Of a DNA stretch of 64,000 bases, positions 45,547 to 54,183 are shown piece by piece. A program made the translations under genes and the position numbers. Origin of the DNA: Metallibacterium scheffleri (GTDB lineage: Bacteria > Pseudomonadota > Gammaproteobacteria > Xanthomonadales > Rhodanobacteraceae). How positions within the stretch are numbered: position 1 is the first letter of the stretch; every line of letters starts with the position of its first letter. A model generated the notes under the pieces. That model saw only the letters and a program-made list of their open reading frames with translations, was not told the DNA's origin and did no database searches. The stretch spans positions 1,823,865 through 1,887,864 of the forward strand of contig NZ_LDOS01000002.1 in NCBI RefSeq assembly GCF_002077135.1. Reading direction: 5' to 3'.

Positions 45547-47586
45547 ATGAAGCAAGACTCCGTCATCAAGATCCTATTCGTCGCCGATGTGCTGGAGCAC
45601 GCTGAGCAGATCATCAGCCAGTTGCGCAACGGCGGCATCGCCGTGCGCCCTGCGCGGGTGGGCAACGAAGCCGAGTTTCTGGCAGCCTTGGACAGCCTGG
45701 GTCCGGACTTGGTGCTGGCGGTTCCCGGCGCACGCGATCTGGCCTTGGCGGATGTGGCGCGCCTGATTGGCGCCAGCGCGCGCGACATCGCGCTGGTGGC
45801 GCTGCTGGACCACATCGATGCCACCACCCTGGCCCAGGCTTTTCGCAGCGGCGCGCGCGCCGTCGCGCTCGCCGGCAATACCGAACAATTGCGCGGCATC
45901 GTGCTGCAGGAAGCGGAAGCGCTCAGCGCGCGCCGCGCGGTGCGCCGCCTGGAAGCCGCGTTGCGCGAGGCCAATCGCCGCTGTGACGCACTGCTGGATT
46001 CCTCGCGCGACCCGATCGCCTACGTGCACGAGGGCATGCACGTACGCGCCAATCAGGCCTACCTCGAAATGCTCGGCTTTGAGGAATTCGCCGAGATCGA
46101 GGGTCAGACCCTGCTCGATCTGGTCGCCGAGGACGGCACCGAGGATTTCCGCGGTCTGCTCAAGCGCCTGTCGCGTGGCGAACCGCCACCGGCGCGGCTG
46201 GACCTGCGCCTCAAGCGCGCCGATGGCGGCGTATTCGATGCGCTGCTTGAGTTCTCGCAGGCAGCATTCGAGGGCGAGCCCTGCCTGCAGATCATCGTGC
46301 GACGTCAGGTCGTGGATAAGTCGCTGCTGGAACAACTGCAGCGCGACATCGTGACCGGGCTCTACAATCGCACCCATTTCATCGATCTGCTGGGCAGCGC
46401 AGTCACCGAAGCAGGCAAGGGCCGCAACGATCAGGCCGTGCTGCTGCTGGAACCCGACCATTTCGCTAGCGTGGTGGATCGCGTCGGCATCAGCAACGTC
46501 GATACGCTGCTGCGCGGCCTGGTGGAGCGCATCCAGGGCGTGCTTGCCCCCCCCGACATCGCCGCGCGGTTTTCCGACCACGGTTTCGTGATCCTGCTGC
46601 GCGGCCGCCCGCACGAATCGGTGCAAGTGCTGTGCACGGCGCTGCTGCAAGCGATCAATGGTGCCATCCTCGATCTCGGCAATCACTCGCTGGCGATCAC
46701 CGCCAGCATCGGTGGCAGCCTGATGGGCGAGAAAAACGCCAATACCGCGGCCGCGCTCGACCAGGCCGGCAACATGCTGCGCAACGCGCAGGGCGAGGGC
46801 GGCAATCGCTTTGCCCTCTACGACCCGGCCGCACAGGAGCGTGCCGAGGCCGACAAGGACAAGCGCTGGCACAACCTGCTGCGTGACGCGCTGGCGCATG
46901 GCCGCTTCGTGATCTTCCACCAGCAGGTGATCGCCTTGCTCGGCAGCGAGGGCAGCATCAGTGAATTGCTGCTGCGCATGGATGGTGCGCAAGGTCTGGT
47001 ACTGCCGGGGATTTTCATGCCGGTTGCCGCGCGCCACGGCCTGCTGCCGGCGATCGATCGCTGGGTGCTGCGCGAGGCGATTCGCTTGCTGAGCTCGTCC
47101 GGATTCTCGCAGCAGAGTTTTTTTGTCAAGATCTCGACGCCCAGCCTACTCGATGAAAAACTGGCCGACTGGATCGGCGAGAAGCTGCGCGAGTCCAGTG
47201 TCGACGGCCAGCACCTGATTCTGGAGTTCCAGGAAAACGAGGTGGTGACCAACCTCAAGCACGCGCAACGTTTCAGCCAGCAGGCGCGCGCGCTGGGTTG
47301 TCGCCTGGCACTGGAGCGTTTTGGTGTCGGCCTCAACTCATTCCGGTTGCTGGATCACGTCGACGCCGATTTCCTCAAACTGGATCGCAGCTTCGTCAAC
47401 GACCTGGCGCGCAATACCGAGAATCAGCGGCGCGTGCGCGAGATCGTGCAGCAGGCACAGGCGCGCGGCAAGGAAACCGTGGCCGAGTGGGTCGAGGACG
47501 TCAACAGTGTGTCGCTGCTGTTTGCCGCGGGCGTCAGCTACGTGCAGGGCAATTTCCAGCACGAACCCGAGCGTCTCGCCAGCTGA
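45547..47586 (+). CDS. fimX: FimX-like c-di-GMP receptor (REC-PAS-GGDEF-EAL, both enzymatic domains degenerate)
   Basis: 679 residues, close to P. aeruginosa FimX (691). A REC-like domain (about 8-125), a PAS domain (about 145-260), a GGDEF domain in which GGDEF is replaced by SDHGF (about 340) and an EAL domain (about 435-675). In the EAL part the motif reads ELLLRM, and DDFGTG is replaced by ERFGVG, so phosphodiesterase activity is unlikely. The R of ELLLR and the LEFQENE glutamate that can bind c-di-GMP remain. FimX-type proteins control type IV pilus assembly and twitching. AAGG precedes the start. Confidence 0.88.
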   Translation: MKQDSVIKILFVADVLEHAEQIISQLRNGGIAVRPARVGNEAEFLAALDSLGPDLVLAVPGARDLALADVARLIGASARDIALVALLDHIDATTLAQAFRSGARAVALAGNTEQLRGIVLQEAEALSARRAVRRLEAALREANRRCDALLDSSRDPIAYVHEGMHVRANQAYLEMLGFEEFAEIEGQTLLDLVAEDGTEDFRGLLKRLSRGEPPPARLDLRLKRADGGVFDALLEFSQAAFEGEPCLQIIVRRQVVDKSLLEQLQRDIVTGLYNRTHFIDLLGSAVTEAGKGRNDQAVLLLEPDHFASVVDRVGISNVDTLLRGLVERIQGVLAPPDIAARFSDHGFVILLRGRPHESVQVLCTALLQAINGAILDLGNHSLAITASIGGSLMGEKNANTAAALDQAGNMLRNAQGEGGNRFALYDPAAQERAEADKDKRWHNLLRDALAHGRFVIFHQQVIALLGSEGSISELLLRMDGAQGLVLPGIFMPVAARHGLLPAIDRWVLREAIRLLSSSGFSQQSFFVKISTPSLLDEKLADWIGEKLRESSVDGQHLILEFQENEVVTNLKHAQRFSQQARALGCRLALERFGVGLNSFRLLDHVDADFLKLDRSFVNDLARNTENQRRVREIVQQAQARGKETVAEWVEDVNSVSLLFAAGVSYVQGNFQHEPERLAS

Positions 47587-47617
47587 AAGCCACGCCGGTG
47601 GAAGCGCGGCGCAGACA

Positions 47618-47654
47618 CCGCCAAGCCCGCACGACGCGCGTGCGGGCTTGGCGG
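47618..47654. terminator. Strong bidirectional terminator between fimX and rplS
   Basis: A perfect 15-base inverted repeat (CCGCCAAGCCCGCAC, 47618-47632, with its complement at 47640-47654) around a 7-base loop lies in the 128-base gap between two convergent genes. It has no long T-run on either side, but its stability and place make it the likely end of both transcripts. Confidence 0.7.
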
Positions 47655-47714
47655 CAAATCAGGCATCAGGCGCAAGCGGTCACAACCCGCTGGCAGGAAT
47701 CAGCCAAGTCAGCA

Positions 47715-48071
47715 TCAGTCGCGCGCGGCGACGTCTTCCTTGATGCGCGCGGCCTTGCCTTCCAGCTCGCGCAGGAAGTACAGCTTGGCGCCACGCACCT
47801 TGCCGCGGCGCTTGACCTGCACCGAATCGATCGCGGCGCTGTGTGCCTGGAACACGCGCTCGACACCGGTGCCATGCGAGATCTTGCGCACCGTGAAGGC
47901 CGAATGCAGGCCGCGATTGCGCTTGGCGATGACGACACCCTCGAAGGCCTGCACGCGCTCGCGGTTGCCTTCCTTGACCTTGACGTTGACCACCACCGTG
48001 TCGCCCGGCGAGAACTCGGGCAGGGTGCGCGTCATCTGGGCCTTTTCGAATTGTTCAACGATCTTGTTCAT
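47715..48071 (-). CDS. rplS: Ribosomal protein L19
   Basis: 118 residues with the L19 signature: [20 protein letters not shown] near the start, and [20 protein letters not shown] and [20 protein letters not shown] at the end. It belongs to the 50S subunit near the contact with 16S rRNA. It is the last gene of the leftward rpsP-rimM-trmD-rplS operon, 45 bases after trmD. Confidence 0.98.
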   Translation of the reverse strand: MNKIVEQFEKAQMTRTLPEFSPGDTVVVNVKVKEGNRERVQAFEGVVIAKRNRGLHSAFTVRKISHGTGVERVFQAHSAAIDSVQVKRRGKVRGAKLYFLRELEGKAARIKEDVAARD

Positions 48072-48116
48072 GACATGGGTCCTGGGTTCCGTAGTGCATG
48101 CGCCGACAATGAGCGC

Positions 48117-48866
48117 CTAGCCTAACGCCGCCAGTCGCTCGCGGCGAAATTCGTCCAGCAGTTGGCGTTGCTCGGCATCGAGCACGCGTTCCGCCAGCAG
48201 GTCCGGGCGCCGCAACCAGGTGCGCCCCAGCGCCTGTTTCAGACGCCAGCGGCGGATGGCCGCATGATCGCCCGAAAGCAGCACCTGCGGCACATCACCC
48301 AGCGCGTCCCGCTCGGGCCGCGTGTAATGCGGACAGTCCAGCAGACCGTCCGCGAAAGAATCCTGTGCTGCCGACTCGCTGTGGTTGAGCACCCCAGGCA
48401 ACAGGCGCCCGACCGCATCCAGCACGACAGCAGCAGCCAATTCGCCGCCCGAGAGCACGAAGTCGCCGAGCGAGATTTCCTCGTCGACCGCGTGCTCGAG
48501 CAAGCGCTCGTCCACACCCTCGTAGCGCCCACACAGCAACAACAGGCGCGGCATCTGCGCGAACTGCGCGACGCGCGCCTGGGTGAGCCTGCTGCCCTGC
48601 GGGCTCAGGTACACCACCGGCGCTGGTGTTGCCGCTGCGGCCTGCGCTGCGGCAAGCGCCGCGCGCAAAGGCTCGATCAGCATCACCATGCCCGGCCCGC
48701 CACCGTAGGGACGTTCGTCCACCCTGCGGTAGGCATCGCTGGCGTAATCACGCGGGTTCCAGGTGCCGAGCTCGAGCAGCCCGCGCGTCTGTGCCCTGCC
48801 GATCACGCCCAGTGCCGCGCTCTGCTGCACGAATTCGGGAAACAGCGTCACTACATCGATACGCAT
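48117..48866 (-). CDS. trmD: tRNA (guanine-N1-)-methyltransferase
   Basis: 249 residues. It begins [12 protein letters not shown] and has the trefoil-knot SAM site: [28 protein letters not shown] and [15 protein letters not shown]. TrmD methylates G37 of tRNAs to prevent +1 frameshifting. It lies 15 bases after rimM and 45 before rplS. The knotted-domain motifs are all intact. Confidence 0.98.
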   Translation of the reverse strand: MRIDVVTLFPEFVQQSAALGVIGRAQTRGLLELGTWNPRDYASDAYRRVDERPYGGGPGMVMLIEPLRAALAAAQAAAATPAPVVYLSPQGSRLTQARVAQFAQMPRLLLLCGRYEGVDERLLEHAVDEEISLGDFVLSGGELAAAVVLDAVGRLLPGVLNHSESAAQDSFADGLLDCPHYTRPERDALGDVPQVLLSGDHAAIRRWRLKQALGRTWLRRPDLLAERVLDAEQRQLLDEFRRERLAALG

Positions 48867-48881
48867 GTCCCGCTCCGTGAT

Positions 48882-49394
48882 TCAGAACGCCGGATCCCAG
48901 TCCACCACGATACGGCCGGCGGCCAGATCCACTTGCTGCACCCACTGTCCGGGCACGAACGGCAGCAACCGCTCACGCTCGGCATCCCGCACCACCATCA
49001 CATCGTTGGCGCCAGTCGAAAGCAGGTGACTGACCTTGCCCAGCGATACGCCTTCGAGGGTGACGACCTCGAGTCCTTCGAGATCGGCCCAGTAAAACTC
49101 GCCCTGCGCCAGTGGCGGCAACGCAGCACGCGCCACGCTGACTTCGGCATCCATCCAGGCAAGAGCCGCATCACGATCCAACACCCCGGGCAGGCTGACG
49201 ATCAACGCCTTGCCCTGCACTCTGCCGTTGATCCGCTTGAGTTCGATTTCGCGGCCGTCGGCAGCCTTCAGGCGCCAGACCCGGTAATCGAAAATCCGCT
49301 CGGGCGGCGCGGTGTACGAAAACAGCTTGAGCTCGCCGCGCAATCCGTGCTGGCCAACGACGCGGCCCAGCACAACCCAGCGTGTTTCGCTCAA
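48882..49394 (-). CDS. rimM: Ribosome maturation factor RimM, TTG start
   Basis: 170 residues, starting at TTG (49394) that overlaps the rpsP stop as TTGA. The protein reads [20 protein letters not shown] from the second codon, matching the RimM start, and [20 protein letters not shown] marks the PRC-barrel domain. It helps 30S assembly around the 16S head and binds S19. The stop-start overlap and rare start codon imply it is translated by coupling and at lower level than S16. Confidence 0.95.
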   Translation of the reverse strand: MSETRWVVLGRVVGQHGLRGELKLFSYTAPPERIFDYRVWRLKAADGREIELKRINGRVQGKALIVSLPGVLDRDAALAWMDAEVSVARAALPPLAQGEFYWADLEGLEVVTLEGVSLGKVSHLLSTGANDVMVVRDAERERLLPFVPGQWVQQVDLAAGRIVVDWDPAF

Positions 49395-49642
49395 GCAGCT
49401 TGCCGCGAAGCTTCCTTGACCAGCACGCGCACCTTGTCGGACAACTGCGCGCCCTTGGCCACCCAGCCCTGCACCCTGGCCACATCCAGCTGCAGACGCT
49501 GCTCGCCGCCGGCAGCCATCGGATTGAAGAATCCGACGCGCTCGAGGCTGCGGCCATCGCGCTTGTTGCGCTGATCGGTGACCACCACGTGGTAGAACGG
49601 GCGACCCTTGGCGCCGCCGCGCGTCAGTCGAATCTTGACCAT
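49391..49642 (-). CDS. rpsP: Ribosomal protein S16
   Basis: 83 residues: [20 protein letters not shown] and [11 protein letters not shown] are diagnostic of S16. It is part of the 30S body. It heads the leftward operon rpsP-rimM-trmD-rplS. ffh, often upstream in other genomes, is not adjacent here. Its stop overlaps the TTG start of rimM. Confidence 0.98.
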   Translation of the reverse strand: MVKIRLTRGGAKGRPFYHVVVTDQRNKRDGRSLERVGFFNPMAAGGEQRLQLDVARVQGWVAKGAQLSDKVRVLVKEASRQAA

Positions 49643-49705
49643 GAGGAACGAAACTCCCAGTGACACCGAGCCCGCTCGACAGAAGAGGGCGTGGAAAAGC
49701 CGTGC

Positions 49706-49733
49706 ATTGTAAACATTCCCGGCGCAAATGAAA
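49706..49733 (-). promoter_or_regulatory. Candidate promoter of the rpsP operon
   Basis: On the minus strand TTTCAT (49733-49728) and TACAAT (49711-49706) are separated by 16 bases. The -10 hexamer is 5 of 6 to consensus, the -35 only 3 of 6. It lies about 65 bases before the rpsP start, leaving an untranslated leader. Confidence 0.4.
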
Positions 49734-49875
49734 GCCCCCACCGACGCCGTGGCGGTCTCTGGCGGCTTTGCCGGTCGTCACGCAGAGCGTCCATTTGACG
49801 GGCGGGGTCGCCTGCGGCGGGGTGCCACCCCTGCCGCACCCGGCTTGCAAGCCGCACCATACTCTGAAGTATGAT

Positions 49876-49891
49876 TCAAACGCTCGTTCGA
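49876..49891. promoter_or_regulatory. Candidate TetR-type (PsrA/FadR-like) operator
   Basis: TCAAACG-CT-CGTTCGA is an inverted repeat matching at 6 of 7 arm positions, 9 bases before the start of the lipoprotein gene that precedes the acyl-CoA dehydrogenase. It resembles the CAAAC-N2-4-GTTTG type site of PsrA, a fatty-acid-responsive repressor, with one base off. Position over the ribosome-site region suits a repressor. Assignment is by eye. Confidence 0.35.
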
Positions 49892-49899
49892 GGTTCGCC

Positions 49900-50355
49900 A
49901 TGAAGCGTGCGCTCATCCCATTGCTCGCCGTGCTGCTCCTCGCCGGCTGCGCCACGACCCGCCCGATCTTTCCGCCCGCGGCCAGCGTGCAGGAAATCCG
50001 CCAGCAAGCCGATGGCCGCTGGCGGGTCACCGTGCGCCTGCAAAACTATGCCCTGCGCAGCATGCGCTTCACCCGTCTGCAACTGCGCCTGGGCATCGCC
50101 GGACATCCGGCCGGCGCGATCGTCACAACGCCGGATATGGACATCGCCGCGACCGGCTCCGATGTCACCGTGTTCACCCTGCGACCCGACGCCACGGCGC
50201 GCGCCGCGCTGCTGGCCGACACCGCCGGCAACATCGCCTACAGCCTCGACGGCAGCGTGCGCGCCGGGCCCGAGCCTGCGGATCAGCACGACTATCCGCT
50301 GATGCATCTAGGTTACCTGTCGCCAGTGCCCGGCCTGCCGGATGCTTGGCGCTGA
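49900..50355 (+). CDS. LEA14-like lipoprotein
   Basis: 151 residues with a lipobox LLLAGC (Cys17) after a typical signal. The rest (about 30-145) is one beta-sandwich: WRVTVRLQNYALRSMRFTRL, LRLGIAGHPAGAI, then VTVFTLRPDATARAALL. This matches LEA14/WHy-type domains. It should sit in the outer membrane facing the periplasm. It is 30 bases upstream of the acyl-CoA dehydrogenase gene on the same strand. Its function is unknown. Confidence 0.7.
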   Translation: MKRALIPLLAVLLLAGCATTRPIFPPAASVQEIRQQADGRWRVTVRLQNYALRSMRFTRLQLRLGIAGHPAGAIVTTPDMDIAATGSDVTVFTLRPDATARAALLADTAGNIAYSLDGSVRAGPEPADQHDYPLMHLGYLSPVPGLPDAWR

Positions 50356-50385
50356 GCCAATTCCCGCCTCTCCCGAGATCAAACC

Positions 50386-52176
50386 ATGACCCAGTACGCC
50401 GCCCCACTCGATGACATGCGTTTTGCCCTTTATGACGTGCTGGATGCCGAGCAGGTGCTGAAAGCACTGCCACGCGGCGAGGCACTGAACCGCGAACTGT
50501 TCGACGCCGTACTTGATGAAGCCGCGCGTTTCAGCGCGCACGTGCTGGCACCGCTCAACCAGGGTGGCGACGCCGAGGGCTGCCACTACGACAAAGACAG
50601 CGCCAGCGTGACCACGCCCAAGGGCTTCAGGGACGCCAACGCACAGTTCGTGGCCGGCGGCTGGGCCGGTCTGACCGCGCCTGAGCAGTACGGTGGCCAG
50701 GACCTGCCCGAGACCATCGGCGCACTGGTCAAGGAAATGCTGGACTCGGCCAATCTGTCGTGGAGCAACTATCCGCTGCTCTCGGCCGGCGCCACGGAGG
50801 CACTGCTGCAACACGGCGAGGAATGGCAGCGCGAGGTGTTCCTCAAGCCCATCGTCGCCGGGCGCTGGACCGGCACCATGTGCCTCACCGAGCCGCACTG
50901 CGGCACCGACCTGGGCCTGCTGAAAACACGTGCCGAACCGGCGCCGGACGGCAGTTACCGCATCAGCGGCACCAAGATCTTCATCACCGGCGGCGAGCAG
51001 GACCTGAGCGAGAACATCGTGCACCTGGTGCTGGCACGCCTGCCCGACGCACCCGCCGGCACCAAGGGCATCTCCATGTTCGTGGTGCCCAAATTCAAGG
51101 TGGCGCGCGACGGCACGGTGGGCGCGCGCAACGCCGCCGCCTGCGGCTCGATCGAGCACAAAATGGGCATCAAGGGTTCGTCTACCTGCGTGATGAACTT
51201 CGATGGCGCCGAGGGCTATCGGGTCGGCCCGCCGCACAAAGGCCTGATGGCCATGTTCACCATGATGAACGCGGCGCGGCTGGCAGTGGGCATCCAGGGC
51301 CTGGGGCTGATCGAGCGCGCCTACCAGAACAGCCTGGCCTACGCGCGCGAGCGCCTGCAGATGCGCGCGCTCAGCGGTGCCAAATTCCCCGACAAGCCCG
51401 CCGACCCCATCATCGTGCACCCCGATGTGCGGCGCATGCTGCTGACGCAGAAGGCCGTCGTCGAGGCCGGGCGCGTGCTGGTGCTGCACGCCGCACTGCT
51501 GGGCGATACGCAACTGCGCAGCACCGATGCCGCGCAGCGCGCGCTTGCCGAGCAGGAGCTGTCGTTCCTGATTCCGATCTGCAAGGGCCTGCTCACCGAA
51601 CTGTCCAACCAGTGCACCTACGATGCCATGCAGATTCTCGGCGGCCACGGCTACATCGCCGAATGGGGCATGGAGCAGTTCGCACGCGACGCGCGCATCA
51701 CCACCATCTACGAGGGCACCACGCAGATCCAGGCGCTGGATCTGCTCGGGCGCAAGGTGTTCCAACTGCAAGGCGCGGGACTCAAGCTGTTCCTCGAGCG
51801 CATCGCTGCGTTTTGCCAGCAGCACGCCGACAACGCGCAACTGGCCGAGTTCGTCGGCCCGCTGGCCAAGCTGGCGCAACAGTGGGGCGAACTGACCCAG
51901 CGCATCGGCGTTGCTGCCGCGGGCAACCCCGATGAAATCGGCGCGGCGGCCGTGGACTATCTGTTCTACAGCGGCTACATCACCCTCGCCTTTTTCTGGG
52001 CGCGCAGCGTGGCGAGCGCCGATGCCGGCACGCGCAGCGCCGAATTCAAACAGGCCAAACGCGCCACCGCACGCTTCTACTACCAGCGCGTGCTGCCGCG
52101 CACCGAGGCGCACGCCAGCAGCATGCGTGCCGGCGCCGCCAGCCTGATGGACTTGCCGGAAGCATTGTTTGGCTGA
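50386..52176 (+). CDS. Acyl-CoA dehydrogenase (596-residue class)
   Basis: 596 residues, with the acyl-CoA dehydrogenase N-terminal, middle and C-terminal domains and the additional C-terminal helical extension found in this long class. GTMCLTEPHCGTDLGLL and ISGTKIFITGGEQDL bind FAD and substrate. ILGGHGYIAEWGMEQFARDA and IYEGTTQIQALDLLG carry the catalytic Glu region. It oxidises acyl-CoA to trans-2-enoyl-CoA in beta-oxidation. Chain-length preference cannot be read. A fatty-acid-type operator candidate lies ahead of the preceding lipoprotein gene. Confidence 0.93.
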   Translation: MTQYAAPLDDMRFALYDVLDAEQVLKALPRGEALNRELFDAVLDEAARFSAHVLAPLNQGGDAEGCHYDKDSASVTTPKGFRDANAQFVAGGWAGLTAPEQYGGQDLPETIGALVKEMLDSANLSWSNYPLLSAGATEALLQHGEEWQREVFLKPIVAGRWTGTMCLTEPHCGTDLGLLKTRAEPAPDGSYRISGTKIFITGGEQDLSENIVHLVLARLPDAPAGTKGISMFVVPKFKVARDGTVGARNAAACGSIEHKMGIKGSSTCVMNFDGAEGYRVGPPHKGLMAMFTMMNAARLAVGIQGLGLIERAYQNSLAYARERLQMRALSGAKFPDKPADPIIVHPDVRRMLLTQKAVVEAGRVLVLHAALLGDTQLRSTDAAQRALAEQELSFLIPICKGLLTELSNQCTYDAMQILGGHGYIAEWGMEQFARDARITTIYEGTTQIQALDLLGRKVFQLQGAGLKLFLERIAAFCQQHADNAQLAEFVGPLAKLAQQWGELTQRIGVAAAGNPDEIGAAAVDYLFYSGYITLAFFWARSVASADAGTRSAEFKQAKRATARFYYQRVLPRTEAHASSMRAGAASLMDLPEALFG

Positions 52177-52335
52177 GCCATTCGCAACTGGCGCGACGGG
52201 AATATCCGCGCGCTGTTTGCGCGACACGCGGGAACCAGGATGCATCGCGCAAGCACTTGGCCCTTTTCCACAGCCTCGCGTTCAGGCTAAATTGGCTCCC
52301 GCGACCCACCTGCCGCCGCCTCGAGCGTACCGCGC

Positions 52336-52818
52336 ATGAGCGACACCGCCCCGGAGCTGCACTTCCGCCTCGCCGAAGCCGGCGACGAGGCGTTTATCCT
52401 GAGTCTGGCCGAGCGCCTGCTGTCTTTTGATCTGCCGACTTGGCGCAAACACAAGGAAGCCCTGGCTCATCTGCGCGGCGACCTGCGCCGGCACCTGCTG
52501 GACGAGCCCCCGGGCAGCTACATGTTCATCGCCGAAGACAACGATGGCGAACCCGTGGCCCTGCTGCATCTGCAAAAAAGCAGCGACCTGCTCAGCGGCA
52601 AGCCTACCGTGCATATTTCCGACCTCGCCGTGCCCGCCGCACGCGAAGGCCAGGGCATCGGCCGCGCCCTGCTGGCCTGGGCCGAGGACTGGGCGCGCGA
52701 ACATGGCGCCGCCGCGCTGACCCTCAACGTATTCCCAGGCAATACCCGGGCACAGGCTCTGTACACGCGCAACGACTTCCAGACCGACCTGCTCAAACTG
52801 GTACGTCCGTTGCGCTGA
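52336..52818 (+). CDS. GNAT-family N-acetyltransferase
   Basis: 160 residues with a standard GNAT core: FRLAEAGDEAFILSLAERL, then ISDLAVPAAREGQGIGRALL (acetyl-CoA loop) and AALTLNVFPGNTRAQALYTR, ending in the FQTDLLKLVRPL strand. Substrate unknown. It stands about 160 bases after the dehydrogenase and has its own promoter region. Nothing odd is seen. Confidence 0.85.
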   Translation: MSDTAPELHFRLAEAGDEAFILSLAERLLSFDLPTWRKHKEALAHLRGDLRRHLLDEPPGSYMFIAEDNDGEPVALLHLQKSSDLLSGKPTVHISDLAVPAAREGQGIGRALLAWAEDWAREHGAAALTLNVFPGNTRAQALYTRNDFQTDLLKLVRPLR

Positions 52819-53148
52819 GGGTGTGACCTGCGTCTTTGACTGGCGCGCCCCTCTGGATCTCACCGTCCTTTCCTGGACGCCACGGCGGATCTGCGTCGGC
52901 GCAGACGCGGAGGTCGTGTGCGTCACCGCACCGACTGCCCGTTGCCTGACGTTTACAGTCGTATTCAAGGTCGTTCCGTCTTGCTTGTCCGGCGAGTCGA
53001 CCGATACAGACTGCGCAACCACCCATCCGCTGCGCGCCTGTCTTGCGCATGTTGACTCGATCTTCCTTGAGCCTGCATGGCTGCTTGGATTTGTCTCGCC
53101 CAACTCCGGCACATGACGACCATGTGATCACAGTCGAGGAGCATCACC
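52819..53148. other. 330-base gap before the small-protein cassette
   Basis: No convincing gene is present. A small perfect hairpin (TCTGCG-TCGG-CGCAGA, 52890-52905) is the only structure I notice. Frames of about 100 codons exist on both strands, but they lack ribosome sites and do not resemble proteins. The stretch probably holds the promoter and leader of the DUF1328 gene. Confidence 0.4.
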
Positions 53149-53313
53149 ATGCTGTATTACGCAGTGGTATTTCTGATCATCGCGCTGGCTGCGGGGATTC
53201 TTGGCTTCACCGGTGTCGCCGGCGCCGCGGTCGGCATTGCCAAGATCCTGTTCATCGTGTTTCTGGTGTTGTTCCTGGTTTCGTTCGTTTACAGCCGCCG
53301 CGGCCGGCATTGA
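53149..53313 (+). CDS. DUF1328 small membrane protein (YtjA-like)
   Basis: 54 residues: [20 protein letters not shown], then [20 protein letters not shown] and a basic tail YSRRGRH. Two membrane helices and the GFxGVAGxA turn define DUF1328/YtjA. GAGGA lies 8 bases before the ATG. Members are typically stress- or stationary-phase-induced. It is first of four tiny genes on this strand. Confidence 0.9.
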   Translation: MLYYAVVFLIIALAAGILGFTGVAGAAVGIAKILFIVFLVLFLVSFVYSRRGRH

Positions 53314-53421
53314 AGCCGATGTGTTGCCGCCTCGCCCATTCCCATTCTTCAGATTTCCTCATGCAGCGCCTGCGCGCAAGGCATCGCTGCACCCTGTCCA
53401 CCACGTTCAAGGTAAAGACGC

Positions 53422-53631
53422 ATGAATAACGACATCATCAAAGGCAAGTGGTCGCAGTTGCACGGCCAACTCAAGACGCAGTGGAGCAAGCTCACCGACG
53501 ACGATCTGGGACAGATGGACGGCCATCGCGAATATCTGGTCGGCAAAGTGCAGGAGCGCTATGGCATCGCCAAGGATGCGGCCGCCGCGCAGGTCGCGGA
53601 ATTCGAGCGCACGCTGCGCCGAACCCATTGA
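53422..53631 (+). CDS. CsbD-family stress protein
   Basis: 69 residues: MNNDIIKGKWSQLHGQLKTQ, the CsbD start, with the conserved KLTDDDLGQMDGHREYLVGK. Small, soluble and charged. CsbD proteins are induced by general stress in many bacteria (sigma-B in Bacillus), but their action is unknown. It lies about 110 bases after the DUF1328 gene and 66 before DUF3096. Confidence 0.92.
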   Translation: MNNDIIKGKWSQLHGQLKTQWSKLTDDDLGQMDGHREYLVGKVQERYGIAKDAAAAQVAEFERTLRRTH

Positions 53632-53697
53632 GGCAAGCCCCAACCGGCCCGCGCATTGGCGGCATCCCGCTTCCCGTGAACAAAGGACAACAACATC

Positions 53698-53850
53698 ATG
53701 AACCTGCATCTGAGTATCGGGCCACTGGTCTCGCTGATCGCCGGCGTGCTGATCTTGATCATGCCGCGGCTGCTGAATTACATCGTCGCGATTTATCTGA
53801 TCATCATCGGACTGATCGGACTCTTCGGCACCGGCGCCCTGCACCTCTGA
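53698..53850 (+). CDS. DUF3096 small membrane protein
   Basis: 50 residues: MNLHLSIGPLVSLIAGVLIL, IMPRLLNYIVAIYLIIIGLI and GLFGTGALHL. Two membrane helices around a PRLLNYIVA turn match DUF3096. AAAGGA lies upstream. It is third in the tiny-gene series. Function unknown. Confidence 0.88.
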   Translation: MNLHLSIGPLVSLIAGVLILIMPRLLNYIVAIYLIIIGLIGLFGTGALHL

Positions 53851-53949
53851 TTTGCACCCGCGGCGGAGATCCCGCCGTGCACTCGCCACTCGATTCGCGC
53901 CTGGCGGCACTGTAATCACGGCGTCGCCCGTTGCACATGGAGAAACCAC

Positions 53950-54105
53950 ATGCTCGGCATCATCTTGCTGATCGTTCTGATCGTACTTTTGCTCGGTGCG
54001 ATTCCGAGTTGGCCGCACAGCAGAAGCTGGGGCTATGGGCCCAGCAGCGGCTTGGGCATCGTTCTGATCATCGTCATCGTCCTGCTGCTCATGGGCCGGA
54101 TCTGA
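53950..54105 (+). CDS. DUF3309 small membrane protein
   Basis: 51 residues: MLGIILLIVLIVLLLGAIPS, then WPHSRSWGYGPSSGLGIVLI and a helix ending LLLMGRI. The WPHSRSWGYGPS loop between two helices identifies DUF3309. The ATG follows GGAGAAACCAC. It is the last of four tiny membrane or stress genes before a convergent Crp/Fnr regulator. Function unknown. Confidence 0.88.
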   Translation: MLGIILLIVLIVLLLGAIPSWPHSRSWGYGPSSGLGIVLIIVIVLLLMGRI

Positions 54106-54183
54106 GTCGCCGCTGCCTGAGCCGCCGCTGCGCTGTCCGTGGCCACAGGGATTCAGCGCGGCGGTTTCCAAGGGTGCCCACGC

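Noticed and set aside
52823-53116. 97-codon rightward and 112-codon leftward frames in the gap before DUF1328
   Set aside because: Neither has a ribosome site or protein-like pattern; the leftward one overlaps the end of the GNAT gene.
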